DNA from: Pseudotabrizicola algicola
GTDB taxonomy: Bacteria > Pseudomonadota > Alphaproteobacteria > Rhodobacterales > Rhodobacteraceae
Direction: 5' to 3'
Assembly: GCF_010915705.1 (NCBI RefSeq)
Contig: NZ_JAAIKE010000001.1
Span: forward strand, 806,001 to 870,000
Length of the DNA: 64,000 bases
Shown: in pieces, positions 25,652 to 34,868 of the stretch
How positions within the stretch are numbered: position 1 is the stretch's first letter
Layout: each line of letters starts with the position of its first letter
Notes under the pieces: generated by a model
What the model was told of the DNA's origin: nothing
Databases searched by the model: none
What the model saw: the letters and a program-made list of their open reading frames with translations, nothing else
Program-made: the position numbers and the translations under genes

Positions 25652-26128
25652 TCAATTGGCGAAAACCGTGACTTCAGGCAAAGCGGTCAACGACAGACCA
25701 AGCGCCACGAAGGCCGGCAGGGAAAGTTGCGCGGCCCCCTGCCCCGGCAGAAGATCAACCGCCACGGACTGCCCTGATGCCGTCACAACGCGTCCCTTGC
25801 CCGGGGCGCTCACCAATGCCGAGCGCAGCCAGATGCCGGGCTCTGCCGGGCTGCCAAGGCTGACCGAGACCTTGCCGAGCTGCCGCTCGCCACTGGCAGC
25901 GGGCGCGGCAAGTGCTGCCTGCTTTTGCGCCTCGCTCGTGGTGTCGAGCGCTGCAGCCGTGCGCCCTGCCCCGAGCACGGGCGCCGGGGCAATCGCGACC
26001 GGCACCGATTCTGCCGTGGCCCGACCAGAGGCGGGCGCGGACGCGGCATCGCCGGATTTCATTCGATCCAGAACCGCGCAGCCGGAGGTGACGGTCAGGA
26101 CAAGACTCAGAAGGATGAAATTACGCAT
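25652..26128 (-). CDS. Rhodobacterales-type lipoprotein of unknown function
   Basis: A 158-aa protein starting MRNFILLSLVLTVTSGCAVL. Its lipobox places the acylated Cys at residue 17. An Ala/Pro-rich linker follows, then a beta-rich C-terminal part (KVSVSLGSPAEPGIWLRSAL, GKGRVVTASGQSVAVDLLPG, LPAFVALGLSLTALPEVTVF). I recall related Rhodobacterales proteins being labelled D-galactarate dehydratase; nothing in the sequence supports that enzyme. It lies just upstream of the LprI-like gene on the same strand and is divergent from moaA. Confidence 0.75.
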   Translation of the reverse strand: MRNFILLSLVLTVTSGCAVLDRMKSGDAASAPASGRATAESVPVAIAPAPVLGAGRTAAALDTTSEAQKQAALAAPAASGERQLGKVSVSLGSPAEPGIWLRSALVSAPGKGRVVTASGQSVAVDLLPGQGAAQLSLPAFVALGLSLTALPEVTVFAN

Positions 26129-26214
26129 GACAGGAACGATAGTGCGCCGCCACATCGCCTGCAATGGCGCGATGTTCACTTGCCAGCCGATGGGCGGAAC
26201 CTTACCTTCGGGGT

Positions 26215-27225
26215 ATGAATGACGCAGCCCCCCTGATTGACCCCTTCGCACGCGCAATTTCCTATTTGCGCGTCTCCGTCACAGATCGCTGTGATTTCCG
26301 CTGTGTCTATTGCATGGCCGAGAACATGACCTTTCTTCCAAAGGCAGACCTTCTCACGCTGGAAGAACTGGACCGCATGTGCTCGGCCTTCGTGCGCATG
26401 GGGGTAGAGAAACTGCGCATCACGGGCGGAGAGCCGCTGGTGCGCAAAGGCATCATGTCCTTTTTCCGCGCCATGACGCGGCACCTGCAGTCAGGCGCGC
26501 TCAAGGAACTGACCCTGACCACGAACGGCAGCCAACTGGTCAAATACGCAGGCGAGTTGGCCGAGTGCGGGGTCCGGCGCATAAACGTCTCGCTCGATAC
26601 GCTGGATGCGCAGAAATTCGCCCAGATCACCCGCTGGGGCCGCTTGCCACAGGTGCTTGACGGGATCGCAGCCGCACAGGCAGCAGGGCTGCGGGTGAAG
26701 ATCAACGCGGTGGCGCTCAAGGGCTTCAACGAGGACGAACAGTTCAGCCTGACCGAATGGTGCGCCCGCGAAGGCCATGACCTGACATGGATCGAGGTCA
26801 TGCCGATGGGCGATCTGGGCAACGAGGACCGGCTGGACCAATACTGGTCACTGCGCGATCTGCGTGCGCGCTATGGAGAACGCTACACGCTCACCGATCT
26901 GGCCGAGCGGTCGGGCGGCCCCGCCCGCTATGTGCGTCTGGAAGAGACGGGGCAAAAGATCGGCTTCATCACGCCGCTGACCCATAATTTCTGCGAAAGC
27001 TGCAACCGCGTGCGGCTGACCTGCACGGGCGAATTGTATATGTGCCTTGGGCAGGAAGACATGGCCGATCTGCGCGCGCCCCTGCGGGCGAGCGCAAACG
27101 ATGACGTGCTGGAAGCCGCAATCCGCGCCGCCATCGCCCGCAAGCCAAAGGGCCATGACTTTGATTACACGCGCACCGGCATTGCCGGCCAGATGAGCCG
27201 CCACATGAGCCATACGGGCGGCTGA
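26215..27225 (+). CDS. moaA: GTP 3',8-cyclase
   Basis: A 336-aa radical-SAM enzyme catalysing the first step of molybdenum-cofactor synthesis, GTP to 3',8-cyclo-GTP. The N-terminal cluster cysteines are C26, C30 and C33 (CDFRCVYC). The C-terminal substrate-binding cluster is C260-x2-C263-x13-C277, with RLTCTG between. The protein ends HTGG, matching the essential Gly-Gly tail of MoaA. Supplies cofactor for molybdoenzymes whose maturation genes lie 13 kb away. The start at 26215 gives the usual N-terminus before [15 protein letters not shown]. Confidence 0.97.
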   Translation: MNDAAPLIDPFARAISYLRVSVTDRCDFRCVYCMAENMTFLPKADLLTLEELDRMCSAFVRMGVEKLRITGGEPLVRKGIMSFFRAMTRHLQSGALKELTLTTNGSQLVKYAGELAECGVRRINVSLDTLDAQKFAQITRWGRLPQVLDGIAAAQAAGLRVKINAVALKGFNEDEQFSLTEWCAREGHDLTWIEVMPMGDLGNEDRLDQYWSLRDLRARYGERYTLTDLAERSGGPARYVRLEETGQKIGFITPLTHNFCESCNRVRLTCTGELYMCLGQEDMADLRAPLRASANDDVLEAAIRAAIARKPKGHDFDYTRTGIAGQMSRHMSHTGG

Positions 27226-27303
27226 TCCATCAGGCGTGACCGCTGGTCGCACGGTCTTTCCGCCTGCCACCTTCGTCCCACATTAGGGACAACAGAAAGG
27301 TGT

Positions 27304-28680
27304 ATGATGGATACGTTTTTGCTCTCTCGCATCCAGTTTGCGGCCAATATCAGTTTTCACATCCTGTTTCCGACGATCACGATCGCCCTCGGCTGGGTGC
27401 TGCTGTTCTTTCGATACCGGTTTGCCCGCACGGGAGAGCAAAAATGGATGGACGCCTACATGTTCTGGGTCAAGGTTTTTGCCTTGTCCTTTGCCCTCGG
27501 CGTTGTCTCGGGCATCACCATGTCGTTCCAGTTCGGCACCAACTGGCCGGGCTTCATGGAGGCTGTCGGCAACGTGGCCGGGCCGCTGCTTGCCTACGAG
27601 GTGATGACTGCCTTCTTCCTTGAAGCGGTGTTTCTGGGCATCATGCTCTTTGGCGCGCGCCGGGTGCCGCCGTGGCTGCACATTCTGTCGACCTTCCTTG
27701 TCGCTTTCGGCACCACGATGAGCGCGTTCTGGATTCTCGTGCTGAACTCCTGGATGCACACGCCTCAGGGCTACGAGCTGCGCGACGGCGTTGTGCATGC
27801 AACCGACTGGTTCTCCATCATCTTCAACCCGTCGCTGCCCTACCGTCTTGGCCACATGCTGCTTGCATCGGGCCTGACCGTGGCCTTCCTGATCGCCGGC
27901 ATCGCGGCCTTCCGGCGCCTGATCGGCGACCGGGCCGAGACTGTCAGCACGCAGATGCGCTTTGGTCTGATCCTTGGCGCAGTGCTGATCCCTGCGCAGA
28001 TCGTGATGGGCGATCTGCACGGTCTCAACACGTTGGAGCATCAGCCCGCCAAGGTCGCGGCGATGGAGGGTAACTGGAACACGGGGCCGAATGTGCCGCT
28101 GATCCTTTTCGCCATTCCGGATGAGGCTGCGCGCACCAACCATGCCGAGATTGCGATCCCGAACGGGGCAAGCCTGATCTTGAAGCACTCGCCAAGCGGA
28201 GTGGTGCCCGGATTGAATGATTTTGTGGCCGAGGATGGCACTGTCATGCATCCGCCCGTCGCACCGGTGTTCTGGGGCTTCCGGGTGATGGTCGGCACGG
28301 GCATGGCGATGCTGGCGCTGTCATGGCTGGGCGTGCTCCTGATCTGGCGGCGCGGGGCCGATGCCTTGCCGCGGCCCTATCTGATGGCGACTGTCGGCAT
28401 GGCCTTTTCGGGTTGGGTCGCCACGCTGGCAGGCTGGTATGTGACCGAGATCGGGCGTCAGCCTTGGTTGGTGACTGGTGTTCTGACGACCGAAGCCGCA
28501 GTTGGCGATGTTGCGGCCCCGATGGTGATGGCGACGCTCATGGCTTACCTCGCCATCTATCTGGCGCTGATGATCGCCTATATCGGCGTGATCTTCCATC
28601 TGGCGCGCCGCGCGGCCGAGGGCAAACGCCCGACCCGTGAAGAACCGCGCGACGCCCCCATTTCTGTTCCGGCGGAGTAA
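27304..28680 (+). CDS. cydA: Cytochrome bd-type quinol oxidase subunit I, cyanide-insensitive subtype
   Basis: A 458-aa membrane protein with about nine helices. H19 (SFHILFP) and the LGHMLLASG His correspond to heme axial ligands, and the quinol-site stretch is MEGNWNTGP. The region after that motif is short, as in CioA, and lacks the long Q-loop of E. coli CydA; GWYVTEIGRQPW carries the conserved Glu. It oxidises quinol and reduces oxygen at the inner membrane, supporting growth at low oxygen or under cyanide/sulfide. ATGs at 27304 and 27307 are both possible, after AAAGG. A 5-bp inverted repeat (GTCCC/GGGAC, 27275-27290) lies just upstream. Confidence 0.95.
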   Translation: MMDTFLLSRIQFAANISFHILFPTITIALGWVLLFFRYRFARTGEQKWMDAYMFWVKVFALSFALGVVSGITMSFQFGTNWPGFMEAVGNVAGPLLAYEVMTAFFLEAVFLGIMLFGARRVPPWLHILSTFLVAFGTTMSAFWILVLNSWMHTPQGYELRDGVVHATDWFSIIFNPSLPYRLGHMLLASGLTVAFLIAGIAAFRRLIGDRAETVSTQMRFGLILGAVLIPAQIVMGDLHGLNTLEHQPAKVAAMEGNWNTGPNVPLILFAIPDEAARTNHAEIAIPNGASLILKHSPSGVVPGLNDFVAEDGTVMHPPVAPVFWGFRVMVGTGMAMLALSWLGVLLIWRRGADALPRPYLMATVGMAFSGWVATLAGWYVTEIGRQPWLVTGVLTTEAAVGDVAAPMVMATLMAYLAIYLALMIAYIGVIFHLARRAAEGKRPTREEPRDAPISVPAE

Positions 28681-28684
28681 TGTG

Positions 28685-29686
28685 ATGACCCTCGATGCAA
28701 CAACGCTTCCCGTGATCTTCGCCGGATTGATGGGGATTTCCATCCTGCTCTACGTCATCCTCGACGGGTTTGACTTGGGCGTGGGGCTGCTTTTTCCCTT
28801 CGCGGAACCCGCCGAGCGCGACCGTATGATCGCGTCGATCGGGCCGTTCTGGGATGCCAATGAAACATGGCTGGTGCTGGCCATCGGCATCTTGCTGGTG
28901 GCCTTCCCCACCGCGCATGGAACCATCCTGACAGCGCTTTACCTGCCTGTGGCGGTCATGCTCGTGGGGCTGATCCTGCGCGGGGTTGCCTTCGAGTTTC
29001 GCGCCAAGGCACCGCTTTCACACAAGGCGTCTTGGGATCGCGCCTTTTTCATTGGCAGCCTGATGACATCCGCGTCACAGGGCTTCATGCTTGGCATGTA
29101 TATCATGGGGCTGGAGTGGACGCTGTTCCACGTGGGCTTTGCCCTGCTTACGGCGGGCGCGTTGACCGTGGCCTACAGTTTTATCGGCGCGGCTTGGGTG
29201 ATCCTGAAAACCGATGATGCACTCCAGCTCAAGGCCGTCGCTTGGGCGCGCGGCGGCATCTGGGGCATGGCACTGGGGCTTGGCGCAGTTTCTGTCGCCA
29301 CGCCCTTTGTCAGCACCCGTATCTTCGAGCGCTGGTTCAGCTTCCCCGAGGTGGTGCTGCTTGCGCCGCTGCCGCTGATGTCTGTGGCGTTGATCGTTCT
29401 TCTCTGGCTTGGCCTGCGCCATCTGCCAACGAGGAACGACCATTTCGCCTGGTTCCCCTTCGCAGGGGCGACAACCCTGATGGTGCTTGGCTTCTTCGGA
29501 ATGGGATATAGCTTCTATCCCTATATCGTCCCCGAGCAGATGACCATTTACGAGGCTGCCGCAAGCCCGGAAAGCCTGCGGATCATCCTGTTCGGGGCCT
29601 TGTTCGTCTTGCCGATGATCATCGGCTACACCGTGCTGTCCTACACCGTGTTTCGCGGCAAGGCGACCAAGCTCAGCTATGACTGA
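28685..29686 (+). CDS. cydB: Cytochrome bd-type quinol oxidase subunit II
   Basis: A 333-aa membrane protein with about eight helices. It has the CydB start ILLYVILDGFDLGVGLLFPF (D in DGFDLG is the conserved acidic residue), FWDANETWLVL, and the late VPEQMTIYEAAASPESL loop. It pairs with the preceding subunit, whose stop is 4 bp upstream. No small CydX/CydY-like ORF was evident directly after it. ATG 28685 is preferred over the GTG immediately before it. Confidence 0.95.
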   Translation: MTLDATTLPVIFAGLMGISILLYVILDGFDLGVGLLFPFAEPAERDRMIASIGPFWDANETWLVLAIGILLVAFPTAHGTILTALYLPVAVMLVGLILRGVAFEFRAKAPLSHKASWDRAFFIGSLMTSASQGFMLGMYIMGLEWTLFHVGFALLTAGALTVAYSFIGAAWVILKTDDALQLKAVAWARGGIWGMALGLGAVSVATPFVSTRIFERWFSFPEVVLLAPLPLMSVALIVLLWLGLRHLPTRNDHFAWFPFAGATTLMVLGFFGMGYSFYPYIVPEQMTIYEAAASPESLRIILFGALFVLPMIIGYTVLSYTVFRGKATKLSYD

Positions 29687-29695
29687 ACCGTTGCA

Positions 29696-29723
29696 GGGGG
29701 CAAACTGCCCCCCGCGCCGGCGC
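29696..29723 (+). terminator. GC hairpins after cydB
   Basis: GGGGGCA-AAC-TGCCCCC (29696-29712) followed by the palindrome GCGCCGGCGC. It starts 10 bp past the cydB stop and has no T-run, so termination is only suggested. Confidence 0.4.
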
Positions 29724-29801
29724 GGAGGAAAGCCAGCCCTGCTTGCTATCCTCCGCTTCAAAATATGTGCTGCGCGCAGCCGCCTCTTTGCAACGCCGAC
29801 T

Positions 29802-30968
29802 TCAGGCGGGTGGCATCCTTGCTTCGACCATGCCCGCATACCAGCTTGAACCGAAGGGGATGGCGTTGTCGTCGAAGTTGTAAGCGGGGTGATGGACCAT
29901 CGCCGTATCGCCGTTCCCAAGGAAAATATAGGCACCGGGACGGGCGTTGAGCATGAAACTGAAATCCTCGGCGCCCATCAGCGGTGCGGTATTCTCGTCG
30001 ACCTGACCGGAGACGGCTTTGGCAACATCGACCGCATGGCGGGTGTTTTCTTCGGCGTTGAGCGTCACCGGATAGCCCCGCTGATACGCGACGGTGGCCG
30101 CAGCCCCCAGCGCGGTGGCGGTGCCGGTGACGATTTCCGAAATCCGACGCTCGACAAAATCCTGCACGGCCGGATCCATCGTGCGCACGGTGCCCTTAAG
30201 TTTCACGACCTGCGGAATGACGTTATGCGCGGTGCTGTCGGTCTGCACGGTGCAGACGCTGACCACGACCTGTTTCATCGGGTCCACATTGCGCGAGGCG
30301 ATGGTTTGCAGCGCCACGATGATATGGGCTGCGACCACCGTGGTGTCGATACAGTCATGCGGTTTGGCCGCATGGCCACCCTTTCCTGTGATGGTGAACT
30401 CAAACTGATCCGCCGCCGCCATGATCGCGCCGGGGCGTATGGCGAAATGCCCGACCGGAATACCGGGCATGTTGTGCATCCCGTAAACTTCCTGAACGCC
30501 GAAACGCTCCATCATGCCGTCTTCGACCATCTCGCGCCCACCGCCGCCGCCCTCTTCGGCGGGCTGGAAGATCACTACGGCCTTGCCATCGAAATTGCGT
30601 GTCTCGGCAAGGTATTTGGCAGCCCCAAGCAGCATGGCCGTATGCCCGTCATGGCCGCAGGCATGCATCACCCCCGGCGTGGCCGACGCGTAGTCAAGGC
30701 CGGTCTGTTCGGTAATGGGCAGCGCGTCCATATCGGCGCGCAGACCGATGACGCGGCCGGCGGTATCGGTCTTGCCGTGGATCACCCCCACAACGCCGGT
30801 GCGCCCGATGCCGGTCACCACCTCGTCACAGCCAAAGCTGCGCAGCAGGTCCGCCACCTTGGCCGCCGTGCGATGCACCTCGAACAGAAGTTCCGGATGG
30901 CTGTGAAAATCACGCCGCCACTCGGTGATTTCGGGCAGCATCTCGGCGAAACGGTTCTTGACGGGCAT
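29802..30968 (-). CDS. M20-family amidohydrolase (hippurate hydrolase-like)
   Basis: A 388-aa cytosolic metallopeptidase-type hydrolase. The metal site is seen in LRADMDALPI, HACGHDGHTAMLLG, QPAEEGGGGGREM and HNMPG; the dimerisation domain lies around 190-300; the terminal GAEDFSFM completes the fold. Relatives hydrolyse N-acyl amino acids such as hippurate or N-acetyl-amino acids. The start at 30968 follows GAGAGGA. It lies 100 bp downstream of the DAO gene on the same strand, and a second M20 gene lies beyond that, suggesting catabolism of acylated amino acids imported by the divergent ABC system. Confidence 0.9.
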   Translation of the reverse strand: MPVKNRFAEMLPEITEWRRDFHSHPELLFEVHRTAAKVADLLRSFGCDEVVTGIGRTGVVGVIHGKTDTAGRVIGLRADMDALPITEQTGLDYASATPGVMHACGHDGHTAMLLGAAKYLAETRNFDGKAVVIFQPAEEGGGGGREMVEDGMMERFGVQEVYGMHNMPGIPVGHFAIRPGAIMAAADQFEFTITGKGGHAAKPHDCIDTTVVAAHIIVALQTIASRNVDPMKQVVVSVCTVQTDSTAHNVIPQVVKLKGTVRTMDPAVQDFVERRISEIVTGTATALGAAATVAYQRGYPVTLNAEENTRHAVDVAKAVSGQVDENTAPLMGAEDFSFMLNARPGAYIFLGNGDTAMVHHPAYNFDDNAIPFGSSWYAGMVEARMPPA

Positions 30969-31068
30969 CTGCGGTCCTCTCGATCTGATGGGTGAATGGT
31001 GAAGCCGAATGCGCGCGGCATCAAGGGGCAGACGGGGCCGATCTGACCCTTTGATCAAAAAACAGGGG

Positions 31069-32406
31069 TCAGGCGAGAGCAGGGCCAAGCTCTGGCGCGC
31101 TGCCGTCACGAAAGCGCGACAGGCGAAAACGCCTTATATCATGGCCTGTCGCCCGCCCTCTGACCAGATTGGCCAGAACCTTGCCCATGCCGGGGCCGAT
31201 GCCAAAACCATGACCGCTCATTCCCGTGGCGATCGTCAGGCCGGGAATGGGAGCGTGATCGACGATCGGCACCACATCAGGCATGGTGTCGATCATACCC
31301 GCCCATGCCAATCTGAGCCGCGGCCGACCAAGAGCGGGGAAAGCGGCGGCGAACCGATCTTGCACGTGGCCAAGACTGGCCCGGTTGGGCGCCGGGTTAA
31401 GGATGCGGACAGCCTCGAACGGGCTTGGCCCGTCGCCCCAGGCGCGCGGGGTCGTCCAGCCATCGGGAAAGCCACGCGGCGCAGTTGCCCGAAAATGGGT
31501 TGAGCGGAAATCTTTTTTCAATACAGGAAAATAGTCGAAGAAGCTGCGAAACGCGTCCGGGCCGATGAAGAAGTCATGTTCGGCCCCGGGCGCGAGCGTA
31601 TAACCACCGTCCATGCGGCGACGAAAGGCGAAATGGCTGTCGGTGGCCCCGCCGGCAAAGACCTCGGGCATGGGTTCTGTCTGCGCCACCGACGCCAGCA
31701 CGGAAAGCTGCGGAATCACGACACCCTGCGCGGCCAGAAACAGCCGCGACCACGCGCCGCCCGCCACCACGACCCGCGCCGCACGCACCCTGCCCTGTTC
31801 GGTGACCACCCCCGCAACCGCGCCCGCCTGAACATCGAGCGCGCGGACGGCGCAATTCTCCACAAGGCAAGCCCCCGCACTGGCCGCCAACCCCGCCAAA
31901 AGCGGCACCGCCACCCAGGGCTCGGCACGGGCATCCGACGGGGTGAACATACCGCCCTTCCAGTCGGCAGAGGTGCCCAGCAGGGCCGCGATCTCGCAAC
32001 TGGCCAGCATACGGGTGTCGACGCCATTTGCCTGCGCGTGAGGCAGGAACGCCTCGTAACTCTCGAGCGCGGCATCGGTATTGGCCAGATACATCACTCC
32101 GGTCTGGCGGAACCCCAGCGCATCCCCGAACTGGGTGGCAAAGCCCTGCCAGAGCCGCAGCGACTCAACGACGATCGGAAGTTCGTCCTTGTCGCGCCCC
32201 TGCTGGCGAATCCACCCCCAGTTGCGGCTGCTTTGCTCGCCCGCGATGCGTCCTTTTTCGCACAGAACCACCTTCTCTCCGGCTTGCGCCAGATAAAGGG
32301 CAGTCATCACCCCGATGATGCCGCCGCCCAGCACCACCACATCGGCGGCATCCGGCAGCGGACCGGGAAAGCGGATAGGGGTTTCGAGGGTGATGGGAAA
32401 GGTCAT
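31069..32406 (-). CDS. FAD-dependent DAO-family oxidoreductase
   Basis: A 445-aa flavoprotein. The N-terminal Rossmann motif is ADVVVLGGGIIGVMTALYLA (about 21-40), with KGRIAGEQSSRNWGW contacting FAD. The C-terminal GMSGHGFGIGPGMGKVLANL closes the FAD site. It belongs to the glycine/D-amino-acid oxidase superfamily and should oxidise an N-substituted or D-amino acid; the substrate is not readable. The stop-start overlap with the upstream ArgE-like gene is 4 bp, so the two are translationally coupled. Confidence 0.9.
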   Translation of the reverse strand: MTFPITLETPIRFPGPLPDAADVVVLGGGIIGVMTALYLAQAGEKVVLCEKGRIAGEQSSRNWGWIRQQGRDKDELPIVVESLRLWQGFATQFGDALGFRQTGVMYLANTDAALESYEAFLPHAQANGVDTRMLASCEIAALLGTSADWKGGMFTPSDARAEPWVAVPLLAGLAASAGACLVENCAVRALDVQAGAVAGVVTEQGRVRAARVVVAGGAWSRLFLAAQGVVIPQLSVLASVAQTEPMPEVFAGGATDSHFAFRRRMDGGYTLAPGAEHDFFIGPDAFRSFFDYFPVLKKDFRSTHFRATAPRGFPDGWTTPRAWGDGPSPFEAVRILNPAPNRASLGHVQDRFAAAFPALGRPRLRLAWAGMIDTMPDVVPIVDHAPIPGLTIATGMSGHGFGIGPGMGKVLANLVRGRATGHDIRRFRLSRFRDGSAPELGPALA

Positions 32407-33563
32407 GCCAAATCGGCCAGCAATTTTTCCATAAAGGCCTGTCCTGCGGCGAATTCGGAAAGCTCCAGATATTCATCCGCCTGATGCGCCTGCGCGATGT
32501 CACCGGGGCCGCAAACCACGCTGGATATGCCTGCCGCCTGAAAATGCCCCGCTTCGGTGCCATAGCTGACGACATGGGTGGCGTTGTCCCCTGTCAGGCG
32601 GCGCACCAAGGCCTCGGCCGCGCCCGATTCCTCAGGAACCAGAGGCGGCACATCGAAGAAGCGCTCGAGGAACACATCTGCTTCGGGGCGCACGGCCTTC
32701 ATCGCCGCTCGCAGGCGGGCCACCTCGGATTCAAAAGCGGCGCACCAGTCAGCGGGCGATTCTCCCGGCACCACGCGAAACTCCATCACATAGCGGCAAT
32801 CGGCGGCGGTGATGTTATGGGCAGTGCCGCCCGAGATCATCCCGGTGTGCAGCGTGGTAAAGGGCGGATCGAACAGGGCCGCCATGGCAGAGGGAGGCTT
32901 GGCGCGATTCTCGGAATTGCGGTCATTGGCCCACATGATCAGCCGCGCCGCCTCCATGATCGCGCTGACGCCTTGCGGCAAAAGCGAGGAATGCACCTCG
33001 AAGCCACGCAAATGCACGCGGTAACCGGCCCCGCCCTTGTGGCCGTTGACGGCCTTCATCCGGCTGGGCTCGCCGATGATGGCAAGCGTGGCAAGCGGCA
33101 ACCGCGCCTGCATCGCTGCAATCAGGGGCGGCGCGCCCATGCATCCGGTTTCCTCGTCATAGGAGAGAGCAATCTGGAGCGGGCGCCGGAGTCCGCGTGC
33201 ATGACCTTCGACCAAGGCCCATAGCGCCAGCGCATCAAATCCCTTCATGTCACATGTGCCACGCCCATAAAGCCGCCCGTCGCGCTCGGTCACCGTCCAG
33301 GGGTCGGATGTCCAGGCTTGCCCATCGACCGGAACCACATCGGTATGGCCCGACAGAATCACGCCGCCCGGCATCATCGGCCCGACATGGGCGAAAAGTG
33401 CGGCCTTGGTTCCGTCCTCGTTCCAGAGCCGATATGCCGCGATGCCCTGGCTGGAAAGGTAGGATTCGACCCAATCCACCAGCGGAAGGTTGGTGTCACG
33501 GCTGACGGTGGGAAAAGCCACCAGATGGTCGAGGATCTGGCGCGGGGTAAGGCGGTTGGCCAT
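32403..33563 (-). CDS. argE: Acetylornithine deacetylase-like M20 hydrolase
   Basis: A 386-aa enzyme of the ArgE/DapE type. Metal and catalytic motifs are LSGHTDVVPVDGQ, YGRGTCDMKGFDAL, SYDEETGCMGAPPLI, EPSRMK and, near the end, SYGTEAGHFQAAGI. ArgE removes the acetyl group from N-acetylornithine. Here the setting (coupled to a DAO flavoenzyme and divergent from a peptide importer) suggests it may instead deacylate imported N-acyl amino acids, so the gene symbol marks family only. ATG 33563 is chosen because it gives the usual short N-terminus. Confidence 0.82.
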   Translation of the reverse strand: MANRLTPRQILDHLVAFPTVSRDTNLPLVDWVESYLSSQGIAAYRLWNEDGTKAALFAHVGPMMPGGVILSGHTDVVPVDGQAWTSDPWTVTERDGRLYGRGTCDMKGFDALALWALVEGHARGLRRPLQIALSYDEETGCMGAPPLIAAMQARLPLATLAIIGEPSRMKAVNGHKGGAGYRVHLRGFEVHSSLLPQGVSAIMEAARLIMWANDRNSENRAKPPSAMAALFDPPFTTLHTGMISGGTAHNITAADCRYVMEFRVVPGESPADWCAAFESEVARLRAAMKAVRPEADVFLERFFDVPPLVPEESGAAEALVRRLTGDNATHVVSYGTEAGHFQAAGISSVVCGPGDIAQAHQADEYLELSEFAAGQAFMEKLLADLA

Positions 33564-33715
33564 CGGGGCGTCCTTGCTGCTGCAAAGGCAAACCTGCGCC
33601 ACGAAATCGGGCAAGGTCAAGCCCAGAGCATGTGACGCAGCGGCAGCCTGAACAAGCCGCTTGCGGGATGCTGAAAAATATCTAACACTTGGTCAAATCA
33701 CCGGGCCGACCTTGG

Positions 33716-33743
33716 TTGAGACACCGGAAAAAACAAATAATAA
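33716..33743 (+). promoter_or_regulatory. Candidate promoter of the peptide ABC operon
   Basis: TTGAGA (33716-33721), 16-nt spacer, TAATAA (33738-33743), in an A-rich patch 20 bp before the first ABC gene. It also fits the spacing for a start in the region divergent from the argE-like gene. Confidence 0.45.
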
Positions 33744-33763
33744 GAACCACTTGGGGGTTACAT

Positions 33764-34774
33764 ATGGCCGATGGGGCCGCGCCCGTCCTTGATGTCCGGG
33801 GGCTAAAGACGGTGTTTCGCACCCGTGGGGGCGAAGTGCATGCCGTCAATTCCGTGAGCTTCCATTTGAACCCCGGCGAACTCTTGGGCGTCGTGGGAGA
33901 GAGTGGCTCGGGCAAGTCTGTCACCATGATGTCGCTGATCGGGCTCCTGCCCTCGCCCCCTGCCGATGTGCGCGCGGGTTCGGTCATGCTGGGCGGGCGC
34001 GACCTGCTCAAGATCAGCGCCGAGGAACTGCGCGAGGTGCGTGGGGCCAAGGTGGGGTTCGTGTTCCAGGACCCTATGACCAGTCTCAATCCGGTGTTCA
34101 CGGTGGGCGATCAGATCATGGAGCCGCTGATCCGCCACATGGGCATGACCAAGACACAGGCCAAGCAGCGCGCGGCAGAATTACTGGCGCTGGTCGGTAT
34201 CCCGGATGCTGCAGCACGTCTGAAATCCTATCCGCACCAGTTTTCCGGCGGGATGCGGCAGCGTGTGATGATCGCGATCGCGCTGGCCTGTGACCCCGAT
34301 GTGCTGATCGCGGATGAGCCGACGACGGCGCTTGATGTGACGATTCAGGCGCAGATCCTTGAACTTGTCAAAGAGTTGCGCACCAAGCTGGGCATGGCGA
34401 TTGTGTGGATCACGCATGACTTGGGCGTGATCGCAGGCATCGCCGACCGTGTCATGGTGATGTATGGCGGTCAGGTGGTGGAGCAGGCTCCGGTCAAGGA
34501 GCTGTTCTCGAACCCGCAGCACCCCTACACGCGCGCCCTGCTGAAAACCATTCCCTCGCTGACCGGCGCGCGTGAAGATCGGCTGCAGGTGATCGAGGGC
34601 CAACCTCCGATTCTGATCGGCGCGCCCTCTGCTTGCCCGTTCCGCGCCCGTTGCGTTCATGCCTTCGCGCGCTGCGAGGCGGAAAACCCCGAGCGCCGCG
34701 CGATAGATGGCCGCGCTGTCGGTCAGGGCCATGATGTGGCCTGCCATTGGTCCGCCGGGGGTGGTGATGTCTGA
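33764..34774 (+). CDS. Oligopeptide-type ABC transporter ATP-binding protein (DppD/OppD class)
   Basis: A 336-aa ABC ATPase with Walker [11 protein letters not shown]-loop [12 protein letters not shown], signature FSGGMRQRV, Walker [13 protein letters not shown] and H-loop WITHDLG. The C-terminal oligo_HPY extension has the four-Cys cluster region ([17 protein letters not shown]) typical of DppD/OppD. First gene of a five-gene importer in which it energises uptake together with the next ATPase. It starts after a GGGGG site. An ATG at 34767 overlaps its stop and opens the frame discussed for the next gene. Confidence 0.95.
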   Translation: MADGAAPVLDVRGLKTVFRTRGGEVHAVNSVSFHLNPGELLGVVGESGSGKSVTMMSLIGLLPSPPADVRAGSVMLGGRDLLKISAEELREVRGAKVGFVFQDPMTSLNPVFTVGDQIMEPLIRHMGMTKTQAKQRAAELLALVGIPDAAARLKSYPHQFSGGMRQRVMIAIALACDPDVLIADEPTTALDVTIQAQILELVKELRTKLGMAIVWITHDLGVIAGIADRVMVMYGGQVVEQAPVKELFSNPQHPYTRALLKTIPSLTGAREDRLQVIEGQPPILIGAPSACPFRARCVHAFARCEAENPERRAIDGRAVGQGHDVACHWSAGGGDV

Positions 34775-34868
34775 CACGCAAGTTGATCTGCCTTTGCAGG
34801 CGCTTTTGAGACCCGCCGCCGCCTTCCAACGCGGCCGCGCAGGCGATTGCGGAGGCCACCATGCTTGA
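34767..34868 (+). CDS. 33-aa ORF bridging the two ABC ATPase genes; possible frameshifted N-terminus
   Basis: It begins ATGTCTGA, overlapping the stop of the upstream gene, and ends at TGA 34866-34868, overlapping the start of the next gene. The product is [20 protein letters not shown] followed by a short tail. The frame of the downstream ATPase stays open upstream to 34810 with strongly GC-biased third positions. One base fewer in the CCC at 34812-34814 would fuse this start to that frame, giving an N-terminal extension rich in Pro and Ala. It is therefore either a coupling mini-ORF or the original start of the ATPase gene, frameshifted. Confidence 0.4.
   Translation: MSDTQVDLPLQALLRPAAAFQRGRAGDCGGHHA

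Noticed and set aside
31050-31066. FNR/FnrL-like site around TTGATCAA
   Set aside because: The half-sites are adjacent without the 4-bp spacer of TTGAT-N4-ATCAA, and the position lies upstream of no relevant start.
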